64,000 nt of DNA from Ectopseudomonas composti (GTDB taxonomy: Bacteria > Pseudomonadota > Gammaproteobacteria > Pseudomonadales > Pseudomonadaceae): the NCBI RefSeq assembly GCF_900115475.1, contig NZ_FOWP01000002.1, positions 434,001 through 498,000 on the forward strand. Reading direction: 5' to 3'. Made by a program: the position numbers and the translations under genes. Position 1 is the stretch's first letter. Each line of letters starts with the position of its first letter. The notes beneath the pieces were generated by a model that was not told where the DNA came from, ran no database searches, and saw only the letters and a list, made by a program, of their open reading frames with translations. This document shows positions 53,209 through 62,606 of the stretch, one piece after another.

Positions 53209-54544
53209 CCGCGTGAGCTTCGCCCGGCGTCTGGAGGGTTATAGCGATGCGATCAATTTGCCCAGCCAGCCCATACTCGAAGGCCGCTTGTTGCGCATGG
53301 TTGGTCTCACCCTGGAGGCCGAAGGGCTGCGCGCCGCGATTGGCAGCCGCTGCCTGGTGATCAACGAAGACAGCTACCACCCGGTTCAGGTCGAGGCCGA
53401 GGTGATGGGCTTTTCCAGTGGCAAGATCTACCTGATGCCGGCCGGCAGCCTGGCCGGCATTGCGCCAGGTGCGCGCGTGGTGCCGCTGCCAGATGCCGGG
53501 CGTTTGCCCATGGGCATGTCCATGCTAGGCCGCGTGCTTGACGGTGCTGGCCGCGCGCTGGACGGCAAGGGCGGGATGAAGGCCGAAGACTGGGTGCCGA
53601 TGGATGGTCCCACCATCAACCCGCTCAACCGCGACCCGATCAGCCAGCCGCTGGATGTCGGCATTCGTTCGATCAACGGCCTGCTCACCGTCGGCCGTGG
53701 TCAGCGCCTGGGCCTGTTCGCCGGCACCGGCGTGGGCAAGTCCGTGCTGCTGGGCATGATGACCCGTTTTACCGAGGCCGAAATCATCGTGGTCGGGCTG
53801 ATCGGCGAACGGGGGCGCGAGGTCAAGGAATTCATCGACGAAATTCTCGGTGAAGAAGGTATCAAGCGTTCTGTCGTCGTGGCGTCGCCTGCCGACGATG
53901 CACCGCTGATGCGCTTGCGCGCTGCGCAGTACTGTACGCGTATCGCCGAGTATTTCCGCGACAAGGGCAAGAACGTCCTGCTGCTGATGGATTCGCTGAC
54001 GCGCTATGCCCAGGCCCAGCGTGAAATCGCCCTGGCCATCGGTGAGCCGCCCGCTACCAAGGGGTATCCGCCCTCGGTGTTCGCCAAACTGCCGAAGTTG
54101 GTCGAACGTGCTGGTAATGCTGAAGCCGGCGGTGGTTCGATCACTGCTTTCTACACCGTCCTGAGTGAGGGCGATGACCAACAGGACCCCATCGCCGATG
54201 CCGCGCGGGGTGTGCTCGACGGGCACTTCGTGCTGTCGCGTCGCCTGGCCGAGGAGGGGCACTATCCGGCGATCGATATCGAATCCTCCATCAGCCGGGT
54301 CATGCCGCAGGTGGTACCGCCGGAGCAGCTCAAGCAGGCGCAGCGTTTCAAGCAGCTGTGGTCGCGCTATCAGCAAAGCCGCGACCTGATCAGCGTTGGC
54401 GCCTATGTTCCAGGTGGCGATGCGGACACCGATCTGGCCATCGCGCGGCAACCGATCATGGCTCAGTACCTGCGTCAGGGGCTCGATGAAAGCGTGGGTA
54501 TGCCGCTGAGCCGTGAACAGTTGGCTGCCGTACTGGGACAATGA
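53198..54544 (+). CDS. fliI: Flagellar export ATPase FliI
   Basis: 448 residues from ATG 53198 inside the fliH end. The F1-like ATPase has Walker [19 protein letters not shown], the Walker B region [20 protein letters not shown] and [20 protein letters not shown] with STAFYTVL-like [14 protein letters not shown]. It energises export of rod, hook and filament proteins at the cytoplasmic face. Longer in-frame starts upstream would run through fliH and are rejected. Confidence 0.97.
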   Translation: MRLDRVSFARRLEGYSDAINLPSQPILEGRLLRMVGLTLEAEGLRAAIGSRCLVINEDSYHPVQVEAEVMGFSSGKIYLMPAGSLAGIAPGARVVPLPDAGRLPMGMSMLGRVLDGAGRALDGKGGMKAEDWVPMDGPTINPLNRDPISQPLDVGIRSINGLLTVGRGQRLGLFAGTGVGKSVLLGMMTRFTEAEIIVVGLIGERGREVKEFIDEILGEEGIKRSVVVASPADDAPLMRLRAAQYCTRIAEYFRDKGKNVLLLMDSLTRYAQAQREIALAIGEPPATKGYPPSVFAKLPKLVERAGNAEAGGGSITAFYTVLSEGDDQQDPIADAARGVLDGHFVLSRRLAEEGHYPAIDIESSISRVMPQVVPPEQLKQAQRFKQLWSRYQQSRDLISVGAYVPGGDADTDLAIARQPIMAQYLRQGLDESVGMPLSREQLAAVLGQ

Positions 54545-54590
54545 TGGTGTTGCCAAGGACAATTTTCGTCGCCACTGAGGTCGTGTATCC

Positions 54591-55040
54591 ATGAGCCTCA
54601 GCCGAGCCAAGCGTCTGCAGCCGGTCGTTGAAATGGCAGAAAGGGCCGAGCGCGAGGCAGCTCGCCAGCTTGGCCATTGCAAGGGGCTGGTAGGCCAGGC
54701 CGAAGCCAAGCTGGGCGAGCTGGAGCGGTTTCGCGGTGACTACCAGCAGCAGTGGATCAACGAGGGCAGCAAGGGCGTTTCCGGCCAGTGGCTGATGAAC
54801 TATCAACGCTTCTTGTCACAACTGGAAACGGCAGTTGGTCAACAGCAGCAGAGCCTCGAGTGGCACCGCGCCAATATGGAGAAGGTGCGCGCCGTGTGGC
54901 AGCAGCGCTATGCGCGTCTCGAAGGGCTGCGCAAACTGGTGCAGCGCTACATCGACGAAGCGCGGTTGGTCGAGGATCGGCGAGAGCAGAAATTGCTCGA
55001 CGAGCTGGCGCAACGCCTGATCGACCGTGGTGAGCCCTGA
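54591..55040 (+). CDS. fliJ: Flagellar export protein FliJ
   Basis: 149 residues, almost entirely coiled coil, with typical FliJ length and basic N-terminus (MSLSRAKRLQPVVEMAERAE) and KLVQRYIDEARLVEDRREQK near the end. FliJ acts as a central stalk in the FliI ring and as a chaperone escort. It ends the fliE operon proper; hsbA begins 85 bases later. Confidence 0.9.
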   Translation: MSLSRAKRLQPVVEMAERAEREAARQLGHCKGLVGQAEAKLGELERFRGDYQQQWINEGSKGVSGQWLMNYQRFLSQLETAVGQQQQSLEWHRANMEKVRAVWQQRYARLEGLRKLVQRYIDEARLVEDRREQKLLDELAQRLIDRGEP

Positions 55041-55125
55041 ATAGAAGTTGTTTCGGCGCCTGCCAAATGCTACACCTTGAGACGTGAACCGCCCCATCTG
55101 GCAGAGTCTCGACAAAGGAGTAGAC

Positions 55126-55431
55126 ATGGCCATCACTTCGCAGCCGTCGGCGGACGGACAAGAGCTGACCATCGTGATTCGAGGACGCTTCGACTTCGCC
55201 TCTCACCAGGAATTTCGTGACGCCTACGAGCGCACCAGTGTGACGCCCAAGCGTTATCAGGTCGATTTGCGTGATACCAGTTACCTGGATAGCTCGGCGT
55301 TAGGCATGCTGTTGTTGTTGCGTGATCATGCCGGCGGCGACTCTGCGCAAATTCGCTTGCTCAACTGCAGCAGTGATGTGCGCAAGATCCTCGCGATCTC
55401 CAACTTCGAGCAGCTGTTTCAGATCAGCTGA
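55126..55431 (+). CDS. hsbA: Anti-anti-sigma factor HsbA (STAS domain)
   Basis: 101 residues from ATG 55126 (AAAGGAG 6 bases upstream). One STAS domain with the phosphorylatable serine 56 in YLDSSALGMLLL. In P. aeruginosa HsbA is phosphorylated and dephosphorylated by HsbR. It binds FlgM in one state, freeing FliA, and a diguanylate cyclase in the other, so it switches between swimming and biofilm. FlgM is encoded at 5180-5515. The following gene, two bases away, is its partner HsbR. Confidence 0.92.
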   Translation: MAITSQPSADGQELTIVIRGRFDFASHQEFRDAYERTSVTPKRYQVDLRDTSYLDSSALGMLLLLRDHAGGDSAQIRLLNCSSDVRKILAISNFEQLFQIS

Positions 55432-55433
55432 GG

Positions 55434-57122
55434 ATGCCAGATCGTCTTGCGATCCTGATCGCCGAGGACAACGCGGCTGATCGCATGCTGTTGTCCACCA
55501 TCGTCAGTCGCCAGGGCCATCGCGTGCTCACCGCCAGCAATGGCCTGGAGGCGGTCGCGCTGTTCGAGCAGGAGCGCCCGCACCTGGTATTGATGGATGC
55601 GCTGATGCCCGTGATGGACGGCTTCGAGGCCGCCCGGCGGATCAAGGAGCAGGCCGGCGAGGCGTTGGTGCCGATCATCTTTCTCACCTCGCTAACCGAA
55701 GGTGAGGCGCTGGTGCGCTGCCTGGAGGCCGGTGGCGACGACTTTCTCGCCAAGCCCTACAACCGGGTGATACTCGAAGCCAAGATTGGCGCGATGGACC
55801 GCCTGCGTCGTCTGCATGACACGGTCTTGCAACAGCGCGACCTGATCGCCCGGCACAACGAGCACCTGCTGAGCGAGCAGCGTGTGGCCAAGGCGGTATT
55901 CGACAAGGTGGCGCATTCCGGCTGCCTGGATGCGCCAAACATTCGCTACATGCAATCGCCCTACGCGCTGTTCAACGGTGACTTGTTGCTGGCTGCCTAC
56001 AAGCCGTCCGGCGGCATGCATGTGATGCTCGGCGATTTCACTGGTCACGGCTTGCCTGCGGCCATTGGCGCCATGCCGCTGGCCGAGGTGTTTTACGGCA
56101 TGACTGCCAAGGGCCACGCGCTTGCCGAGATCCTTCGCGAGATCAATGCCAAGCTCAAGCGCATTCTGCCGGTGGGCGTTTTCTGCTGCGCCACGTTGCT
56201 CAACATCAGCAGCAAACGCGGTTTGCTCGAGGTGTGGAACGGTGGGCTGCCGGATGGCTACTTGCTGCATGCCGATAGCCGGCCGCGTCAGCCATTGGTG
56301 TCACGTCATCTGCCGCTGGGGATTCTAGAGCCTGCGGCGTTCAGCGATCGTTGCGAGGTCTACCCGCTGGCACCGGGAGATCGCATCTTCCTGCTCAGTG
56401 ACGGCGTGCTCGAAGCCAGCGATAAGCAGGGCGAGTTATTCGGCGAGGCACGCCTGCTCAGGCTGTTGGAGGCCAATCGTCAACCGCAGGCGCTGTTCGA
56501 GGAAATCCAGCAGGCGTTGGTGGCGTTTCGCGGTGAGCAGCAGGACGATGTCAGCATGGCCCAGGTCGGCTTGGCCGAAGACGACGAGCGTCCCCGGCCG
56601 TTAGCCTTTGCCGACAGCGGCCAGAGCTGCGTGATGGACTGGTCAGCCAGTTTCGAGTTTCGCGCATTGAGCCTGCGCCATTTCAATCCCTTGCCCTTTC
56701 TGTTGCAGCTGCTGCTGGATGTGCAAGCGCTGCGGCCACGCGGGGGCGAGCTGTACACCGTACTTTCCGAGCTTTATTCCAACGCGTTGGAGCATGGCGT
56801 GATGGGCCTGGACTCGTCGCTCAAGCAGGATGCCAGTGGTTTTGCCGAGTATTACCGGGAACGGCGTCTGCGCCTGGCGTCGCTGCATGACGGCTATGTG
56901 CGTTTTCATCTGCAGATGCTGCCCGAGGCCAATGGCGGTCGGCTGATCGTGCGGGTGGAGGACAGCGGGCCCGGTTTCGACCCTGCCACGATCATCGGCA
57001 CGGCGGACGATGCGCTCTGTGGGCGTGGGCTGGCGTTGGTGCGTGAGCTCAGCGACGGTTTCGGTCGTTGCCCCGACGGGCGGGGCGTCAGCGTGGAGTT
57101 TTGCTGGTCCACTGAGGCATAA
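55434..57122 (+). CDS. hsbR: Response regulator HsbR (receiver, PP2C phosphatase, anti-sigma kinase)
   Basis: 562 residues. The receiver (about 1-125) has ILIAEDNAADRMLLSTIV and phosphoacceptor aspartate 55 in LVLMDALMPVMDG. A PP2C-type phosphatase follows (about 185-385; MLGDFTGHGLPAAIGAMPLA, RIFLLSDGVLEASDKQGELF). A C-terminal HATPase domain (about 430-560) has LSELYSNALEHGVMGL and VRVEDSGPGFDPATI. It sets the phosphorylation state of HsbA in response to HptB. Confidence 0.93.
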   Translation: MPDRLAILIAEDNAADRMLLSTIVSRQGHRVLTASNGLEAVALFEQERPHLVLMDALMPVMDGFEAARRIKEQAGEALVPIIFLTSLTEGEALVRCLEAGGDDFLAKPYNRVILEAKIGAMDRLRRLHDTVLQQRDLIARHNEHLLSEQRVAKAVFDKVAHSGCLDAPNIRYMQSPYALFNGDLLLAAYKPSGGMHVMLGDFTGHGLPAAIGAMPLAEVFYGMTAKGHALAEILREINAKLKRILPVGVFCCATLLNISSKRGLLEVWNGGLPDGYLLHADSRPRQPLVSRHLPLGILEPAAFSDRCEVYPLAPGDRIFLLSDGVLEASDKQGELFGEARLLRLLEANRQPQALFEEIQQALVAFRGEQQDDVSMAQVGLAEDDERPRPLAFADSGQSCVMDWSASFEFRALSLRHFNPLPFLLQLLLDVQALRPRGGELYTVLSELYSNALEHGVMGLDSSLKQDASGFAEYYRERRLRLASLHDGYVRFHLQMLPEANGGRLIVRVEDSGPGFDPATIIGTADDALCGRGLALVRELSDGFGRCPDGRGVSVEFCWSTEA

Positions 57123-57152
57123 TTCTGGCCTCGATGTTCAGGGAGTGACCCG

Positions 57153-57506
57153 GTGTCCGATATCCATCTCGACGATGCTGTCCTGGCAGCCTTGCAGGAC
57201 GTCATGGAAGACGAATATCCGATTCTGCTCGATACCTTCGTGGCCGACTCCGAAGAGCGTCTGCGTCTGTTGCATCAGGCCCAGGTCGAGGGTGATGCCC
57301 AGGGAGTGCGCCTGGCAGCCCATAGCTTCAAGGGCAGCTGCAGCAACATGGGGGCGGTGCTGCTGGCCAACCTGTGCAAGGAGCTGGAGGACGCTGGCCG
57401 GCGCGACGCGCTGGAACTGGCTCCGGCCTTGATCGAGCAGATCGAGCGTGAGTTCGCCATCGTCCGCATCCTGTTCAAATCCGAGCGTCAGCGTTACCGG
57501 CTCTGA
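57153..57506 (+). CDS. hptB: Histidine phosphotransfer protein HptB
   Basis: 117 residues from a GTG start. Single Hpt domain with the phospho-acceptor histidine 57 in LAAHSFKGSCSNMGAVLL. In P. aeruginosa HptB collects phosphate from several hybrid kinases (RetS, PA1611 and others) and passes it to HsbR. It lies 30 bases after hsbR. A sigma-54 promoter for fliK follows directly. Confidence 0.93.
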   Translation: MSDIHLDDAVLAALQDVMEDEYPILLDTFVADSEERLRLLHQAQVEGDAQGVRLAAHSFKGSCSNMGAVLLANLCKELEDAGRRDALELAPALIEQIEREFAIVRILFKSERQRYRL

Positions 57507-57520
57507 CACCTTTTCACGAG

Positions 57521-57537
57521 TTGGCCCGCCCTTTGCT
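57521..57537 (+). promoter_or_regulatory. Sigma-54 promoter of fliK
   Basis: TTGGCCCGCCCTTTGCT with GG at 57523-57524, ten bases, and GC at 57535-57536, 36 bases before the fliK ATG. In P. aeruginosa fliK is a FleR-dependent gene. Confidence 0.8.
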
Positions 57538-57573
57538 CTGATCCCGTCACGACCCATCAGACGGAGAGCGTCC

Positions 57574-58800
57574 ATGTCCGCGTTGCCCGACCTACGCCTG
57601 CAGGCTACGCCTGAGGTGAAGAGCAAAGCGAAGCCGCCGGCCAAAGCGCCGGAGCCCAGCAAAAACGGTGCTTCCAGCTTTGCCGAGGTATATGCCAAGG
57701 AGCGTCAGGCCAAGCCTGGCGAGCGCGCTGGCAGTACCGACAAAACCAGCCAGGAGCAGAGTTCTGCGCCATCAACAGGGGAGCCCGATGCCGCTTCTGC
57801 CGCTGCCGAGCAGCCTGCGGTTGCCGCCCCCGGCAATTCCTTGCCGACGCAGGAGGGCGCTGAAGAAGAGCTCGATCCGTTGCTGGCAATGGCGCTGGGC
57901 GGTATCCAGCCACAGGTAGATGGCGCTCCGGTAACCGAGGAGTCGGCGGAGCTGCCGGCGCTGGTGATTACTGGTGCCAACGGCGATGTTGCTGAGAATG
58001 CCGAGCCGGTGCCAGAGGAGGATGCGCTCGACCCGTTGGCGCTGCTCAAGCAGTCGACGGAAGAGGCGAGCAAGGCGCAGTCGCCGCAGGACGCTGCGAT
58101 CAAGAGCACGCGAGTGGCGACCAGCACGGATTTCGCCGCGGCCATGGCGGCCATGGGCAAGGGCGAAGAGTCGGCCGAGAGCGCTGAGGAGCCGGTGCTG
58201 GATCTACCGCTGGAAAGCCTGGCCAAGGATACCCTGGAGAGTCTCAAGGACAGCGTTCAGCCCAATCGGCCGGATCAGTTCGTCAGCAAGCTCAATGCGC
58301 TAACGCAGGCGCTCAATCATCAGGCTGGCGCTGCCCAGCGCGTGCCGTTGGTGCCCGGCCAGCCGGTAGCCATGCATCAGGGCGGTTGGAGCGAGGCGGT
58401 GGTGGATCGTGTCATGTGGCTGTCCAGCCAGAACCTCAAGTCGGCTGAAATTCAGCTCGATCCGGCGGATCTGGGGCGCCTCGAGGTGCGCGTTAACCTG
58501 TCTCAGGATCAGGCCCAGGTGACCTTCGCCAGCCCCAATGCCGGGGTGCGTGAAGCGCTCGAGGGGCAGATGCATCGCCTACGCGAACTGTTCGCGCAGC
58601 AAGGCATGAATCTGGCCGATGCCAACGTTTCCGATCAGTCGCTCAACCGCGGTTGGCAGGGGCAGGGCGAGGGAGGCCGGGGAGGTAATGGCTCGCGTGA
58701 TGAATTGCTTGGCAGTGACGAGTTGCAGCCAGGTGTTCATCAGGAAGTGCGTAGCGAGCGTCTGGCCTCTGGTCGTGGGCTGGTCGATTACTACGCTTGA
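57574..58800 (+). CDS. fliK: Hook-length control protein FliK
   Basis: 408 residues from ATG 57574 (GGAGAG upstream). The first 260 residues are low-complexity, rich in Ala, Glu, Pro and Ser, as expected of the molecular-ruler part. The C-terminal FliK domain (about 275-375) has VVDRVMWLSSQNLKSAEIQL and LDPADLGRLEVRVNLSQDQA, followed by the FASPNAGVREALEGQMHRLR segment. It measures the hook and switches export specificity through FlhB. The tail is Gly-rich. Confidence 0.92.
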   Translation: MSALPDLRLQATPEVKSKAKPPAKAPEPSKNGASSFAEVYAKERQAKPGERAGSTDKTSQEQSSAPSTGEPDAASAAAEQPAVAAPGNSLPTQEGAEEELDPLLAMALGGIQPQVDGAPVTEESAELPALVITGANGDVAENAEPVPEEDALDPLALLKQSTEEASKAQSPQDAAIKSTRVATSTDFAAAMAAMGKGEESAESAEEPVLDLPLESLAKDTLESLKDSVQPNRPDQFVSKLNALTQALNHQAGAAQRVPLVPGQPVAMHQGGWSEAVVDRVMWLSSQNLKSAEIQLDPADLGRLEVRVNLSQDQAQVTFASPNAGVREALEGQMHRLRELFAQQGMNLADANVSDQSLNRGWQGQGEGGRGGNGSRDELLGSDELQPGVHQEVRSERLASGRGLVDYYA

Positions 58801-58864
58801 GTGACGCTGGGGCAGGATAGCCAGGCCGGGCAATGTCTGGTTATCGCTGATCCTCCGCTAGACT

Positions 58865-58905
58865 TGCATTCGCCCGGGTTGCCGAAAGGTACTCGGGCGA
58901 ATGCA
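58865..58905 (+). terminator. Inverted repeat after fliK
   Basis: TGCATTCGCCCG (58865-58876) and CGGGCGAATGCA (58894-58905) form a perfect 12-bp stem around 17 bases, followed by TTTAGG. Probable terminator of fliK. Confidence 0.6.
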
Positions 58906-58974
58906 TTTAGGGTGACAGCAAGGAGCTGGCGCTGTTAAATCCGCAGCCCAGAGTTAGACAAGCCTGCTCATATG

Positions 58975-58991
58975 CTGGCATAACACTTGCT
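58975..58991 (+). promoter_or_regulatory. Sigma-54 promoter of fliLMNOPQR-flhB
   Basis: CTGGCATAACACTTGCT with GG at 58977-58978, ten bases, and GC at 58989-58990. It lies 49 bases before fliL. Confidence 0.84.
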
Positions 58992-59040
58992 CTTAACCCT
59001 TTGAATGCGGAAAGAACTCCGATAGTGACGGATTATTGGC

Positions 59041-59562
59041 ATGGCTAAGAAAGAAGCGGCACCGGCTGCCGACGGACAACCCGCCGGCAAGAGCAAGCTC
59101 AAACTCATCATCCTGATCGTGGTGGGCCTGCTCCTGGCCGTCGGTCTTTCCGTGGGCGGGACCTGGTTCATTCTCAGCAAGGGCGACAAGAGCGAGGAGG
59201 CCAAGCCGGCAGAAGCTGCTGCATCGGCGGCTCCCGTGCGTCAGCCTGCCATCTACCAGGACCTGATGCCGGCCTTCGTGGTCAATTTCAACTACCAGAA
59301 CCGTACCCGCTACCTGCAGGTCAGCATGGCCCTGATGAGCCGCGATGCGGCCGGCATGGAGAAGCTCAAGGTGCACATGCCGGTATTGCGTAATCGTCTG
59401 GTGATGCTGTTGTCCGGTCAGGATTTTGCCGCGCTGCAAACGCCGTTGGGCAAGGAAATGCTCTTGCAGCAGGCCCTGGCCAGCGTGCAGGAACTGGCGC
59501 AGAAGGAAACCGGCAGCACTGTGGTCGAGCAGGTGCTGTTCACCAATTTCGTGTTGCAGTAG
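59041..59562 (+). CDS. fliL: Basal body-associated protein FliL
   Basis: 173 residues. A short charged cytoplasmic N-terminus, one membrane segment (about 20-42, LKLIILIVVGLLLAVGLSVG) and a periplasmic domain with FVVNFNYQNRTRYLQVSMAL and VEQVLFTNFVLQ. It supports stator function at high load. First gene of the fliL operon. The start codon is directly preceded by an AT-rich stretch with little ribosome-binding similarity. Confidence 0.93.
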   Translation: MAKKEAAPAADGQPAGKSKLKLIILIVVGLLLAVGLSVGGTWFILSKGDKSEEAKPAEAAASAAPVRQPAIYQDLMPAFVVNFNYQNRTRYLQVSMALMSRDAAGMEKLKVHMPVLRNRLVMLLSGQDFAALQTPLGKEMLLQQALASVQELAQKETGSTVVEQVLFTNFVLQ

Positions 59563-59574
59563 CGGGAGCCGAAG

Positions 59575-60546
59575 ATGGCCGTGCAAGACCTGCTTTCCCA
59601 GGACGAGATCGATGCGCTGTTGCATGGCGTCGACGACGGCCTGGTCGAAACCGAGGACGCCGCGGAGCCGGGGAGCGTCAAGCAATATGACCTGACCAGT
59701 CAGGATCGTATCGTCCGTGGGCGCATGCCGACCCTGGAGATGATCAACGAGCGCTTTGCCCGTTATACCCGTATCAGCATGTTCAACCTGTTGCGCCGCT
59801 CGGCTGACGTTGCCGTCGGTGGCGTACAGGTAATGAAGTTCGGCGAATACGTGCACTCGCTGTACGTGCCCACCAGTCTCAACCTGGTGAAGATGAAGCC
59901 ACTGCGCGGCACCGGGCTGTTCATCCTCGACGCCAAGCTGGTGTTCAAGCTGGTGGACAACTTCTTTGGCGGCGATGGTCGCCACGCCAAGATCGAAGGT
60001 CGTGAATTCACCCCGACTGAACTGCGCGTGGTGCGCATGGTGCTCGATCAGGCCTTCGTCGATCTGCGCGAAGCCTGGCATGCGGTGATGGACATCAATT
60101 TCGAGTACGTCAACTCCGAGGTCAACCCGGCGTTGGCCAATATCGTCAGCCCCAGCGAAGTGGTGGTGGTGTCCACCTTCCACATCGAGCTCGATGGCGG
60201 TGGCGGCGACCTGCATATCACCATGCCGTACTCGATGATCGAGCCGATTCGCGAAATGCTCGATGCCGGTTTTCAGTCCGACGTCGACGATCAGGACGAG
60301 CGTTGGATCAAGGCCCTGCGCGAGGACATCCTTGATGTCAGCGTGCCGCTGGCCGCCACCGTCGCCCGCCGTCAGTTGAAGCTGCGCGACATCCTGCACA
60401 TGCAGCCAGGTGACGTGATCCCGGTGGAATTGCCTGAAAACGTGGTCATGCGCGCCAATGGCGTGCCGACCTTCAAGGTCAAGTTGGGTGCACACAAGGG
60501 CAATCTGGCCCTGCAGGTGCTGGAACCCATCGAACGCCAGCGCTGA
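59575..60546 (+). CDS. fliM: Motor switch protein FliM
   Basis: 323 residues. The N-terminal CheY-P-binding peptide LLSQDEIDALLHG is intact. The middle domain has FARYTRISMFNLLRRSADVA and VDNFFGGDGRH, and the C-terminal SpoA domain has LHMQPGDVIPVELPENVVMR. It forms the C-ring middle and receives CheY-P. It sits 12 bases after fliL with GGAG upstream. Confidence 0.97.
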   Translation: MAVQDLLSQDEIDALLHGVDDGLVETEDAAEPGSVKQYDLTSQDRIVRGRMPTLEMINERFARYTRISMFNLLRRSADVAVGGVQVMKFGEYVHSLYVPTSLNLVKMKPLRGTGLFILDAKLVFKLVDNFFGGDGRHAKIEGREFTPTELRVVRMVLDQAFVDLREAWHAVMDINFEYVNSEVNPALANIVSPSEVVVVSTFHIELDGGGGDLHITMPYSMIEPIREMLDAGFQSDVDDQDERWIKALREDILDVSVPLAATVARRQLKLRDILHMQPGDVIPVELPENVVMRANGVPTFKVKLGAHKGNLALQVLEPIERQR

Positions 60547-60616
60547 TGCGCTGGTAACTCTTCAGGGCTGACAAGCCCGATGCGAACGAATAGCTGAAGC
60601 CAGGCGAGGAACGACG

Positions 60617-61093
60617 ATGGCAGACGAAGAAAACACCTCTCCCGAGGAGCAGGCTCTGGCCGATGAGTGGGCCGCAGCGTTGGCCGAGGCGGGCGATGCC
60701 GACCAGGACGATATCGATGCCATGCTGGCCGGGCAGGCCGCTGCTCAGCCTGCAGCACCTGCCGCGCCGCGTGCACCGATGGAAGAGTTTGGCAGTGCGC
60801 CGCCACCGAGCAATCTGCCGGCGAACCTGGATGGACCTAATCTGGATGTGATCCTCGATATTCCGGTGTCCATTTCCATGGAAGTGGGCAACACCGATAT
60901 CACCATCCGCAACCTGCTGCAGCTCAACCAGGGCTCGGTGATCGAACTTGATCGTCTGGCCGGTGAGCCGCTCGACGTGCTGGTCAACGGCACGCTGATC
61001 GCTCACGGCGAAGTGGTGGTGGTCAACGAGAAGTTCGGCATCCGCCTGACGGACGTGATCAGCCCCAGCGAACGTATCAAGAAGCTGCGCTGA
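60617..61093 (+). CDS. fliN: Motor switch protein FliN
   Basis: 158 residues. The first 75 are acidic and Ala-rich, a long N-terminal region usual in pseudomonads. The SpoA domain is at about 80-158 with VILDIPVSISMEVGNTDITI, LNQGSVIELDRLAGEPLDVL and GIRLTDVISPSERIKKL. It forms the base of the C-ring and binds FliH. It ends two bases before fliO. Confidence 0.96.
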   Translation: MADEENTSPEEQALADEWAAALAEAGDADQDDIDAMLAGQAAAQPAAPAAPRAPMEEFGSAPPPSNLPANLDGPNLDVILDIPVSISMEVGNTDITIRNLLQLNQGSVIELDRLAGEPLDVLVNGTLIAHGEVVVVNEKFGIRLTDVISPSERIKKLR

Positions 61094-61095
61094 TC

Positions 61096-61527
61096 ATGGC
61101 CCGACTCATCGCGTTGCTGTTGGCGCTGCCCGGTTTCGCACTGGCCGCCGAACCTGCTGGCAAGGCTGCAACGCCCATGGCCGGTAGCGATATCGCCGGT
61201 CAGCTCGGCCAATTGCTGCTCGGTCTGCTGCTGGTCATCGGGTTGATCTTCCTGCTCGCCTGGCTGCTGCGTCGCGTGCAGCAACTGAACCCGCGTGGTG
61301 GGCAGGTGATCAAGCTGCTGTCGAGCCAAGCACTCGGCCCGCGTGATCGCCTGGTGCTGGTGCAGGTGGGTAACGAGCAGATTTTGTTGGGCTTGTCGGC
61401 GGGACGCATCACCCCCTTGCACGTGCTCAAGGAGCCTGTGCACCTGGCTGATGCCCAGCCTGCCACACCGGAATTCGCCCAGCGCCTGATGGAGCTGCTG
61501 GGCAAGGATCAGAAGGACAAATCCTGA
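61096..61527 (+). CDS. fliO: Flagellar export assembly protein FliO
   Basis: 143 residues. A probable N-terminal signal segment, then a membrane helix around residues 35-58 ([20 protein letters not shown]), then a cytoplasmic domain with [20 protein letters not shown]. FliO helps FliP assemble. The stop codon overlaps the fliP start by one base. Confidence 0.9.
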   Translation: MARLIALLLALPGFALAAEPAGKAATPMAGSDIAGQLGQLLLGLLLVIGLIFLLAWLLRRVQQLNPRGGQVIKLLSSQALGPRDRLVLVQVGNEQILLGLSAGRITPLHVLKEPVHLADAQPATPEFAQRLMELLGKDQKDKS

Positions 61528-62312
61528 TGCTGCGTTTGTTGCTGGTGCTGGTGTTGAGTCTGGCCGCTTCACTGGCGTTCGCCGAGGACCCGCCTGGTAC
61601 CAGCACGCTGATTCAGCAGGGCAGCAACCCGCTGTCAATTCCGGCCATCACCCTGTCCACCGACGCGCAGGGGCAGCAGGAGTACTCGGTCAGCCTGCAG
61701 ATTCTGCTGATCATGACGGCGCTGAGTTTCATTCCGGCGTTCGTCATGTTGATGACCAGCTTCACGCGGATCATCATCGTCTTCTCCATTCTGCGTCAGG
61801 CGCTGGGCTTGCAGCAGACGCCGTCGAACCAGATTCTGGTCGGTCTAGCGCTGTTTCTGACGATGTTCATCATGGCGCCGATTTTCGATCGGATTAACAC
61901 CGATGCGTTGCAGCCCTACCTGAACGAGGAGATCGTCGCCCAAGAAGCATTGACCCGCGCAGAGGGACCGATCCGCGACTTCATGCTGGCGCAGACCCGT
62001 GAAAGCGATCTGGCGCTGTTCGTGCGCCTGTCCAAGCGCACCGATCTGGCTGGCGTCGAGGACGTGCCGCTGACCATCCTGGTACCGGCGTTCGTCACTT
62101 CCGAGCTGAAAACCGCGTTTCAGATCGGCTTCATGATCTTCATTCCGTTTCTGATCATCGACATGGTGGTCGCCAGTATCCTCATGGCGATGGGCATGAT
62201 GATGCTCTCGCCACTGATCATCTCATTGCCGTTCAAAATCATGCTGTTCGTCCTGGTCGATGGCTGGGCGCTGATCATGGGCACCTTGGCCGCCAGTTTC
62301 GGCACCATTTAG
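61527..62312 (+). CDS. fliP: Export gate protein FliP
   Basis: 261 residues with a cleavable signal peptide ending at about residue 20 and four membrane segments. It has the FliP signatures [20 protein letters not shown] and [20 protein letters not shown] with [20 protein letters not shown]. It builds the FliP5-FliQ4-FliR1 export gate. Slightly longer than enteric FliP, owing to the segment after the signal peptide. Confidence 0.96.
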   Translation: MLRLLLVLVLSLAASLAFAEDPPGTSTLIQQGSNPLSIPAITLSTDAQGQQEYSVSLQILLIMTALSFIPAFVMLMTSFTRIIIVFSILRQALGLQQTPSNQILVGLALFLTMFIMAPIFDRINTDALQPYLNEEIVAQEALTRAEGPIRDFMLAQTRESDLALFVRLSKRTDLAGVEDVPLTILVPAFVTSELKTAFQIGFMIFIPFLIIDMVVASILMAMGMMMLSPLIISLPFKIMLFVLVDGWALIMGTLAASFGTI

Positions 62313-62323
62313 CGAGGCTTTTG

Positions 62324-62593
62324 ATGACTCCCGAGGTTGCGGTTGATCTGTTTCGCGAAGCGCTCTGGCTGATCGTGCTGATCGTTGGCCTGGCGGTGGT
62401 GCCCAGCTTGCTGGTCGGCCTGGTGGTCGCCATGTTCCAGGCGGCCACGCAGATCAACGAACAGACCCTGAGTTTTCTGCCGCGCCTGATGGTGATGCTG
62501 CTGACGCTGATCTGGTCTGGACCCTGGCTGGTGAGTCAGCTGATGGAGTACACCCAGACGTTGATTCAGAACATTCCGTACCTCATCGGTTGA
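62324..62593 (+). CDS. fliQ: Export gate protein FliQ
   Basis: 89 residues from ATG 62324, two membrane helices with LIVLIVGLAVVPSLLVGLVV and QINEQTLSFLPRLMVMLLTL. It is one of the small gate subunits wrapped round FliP. It lies 11 bases after fliP and 13 before fliR. Confidence 0.96.
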   Translation: MTPEVAVDLFREALWLIVLIVGLAVVPSLLVGLVVAMFQAATQINEQTLSFLPRLMVMLLTLIWSGPWLVSQLMEYTQTLIQNIPYLIG

Positions 62594-62606
62594 GGGACAG
62601 GGCGCG

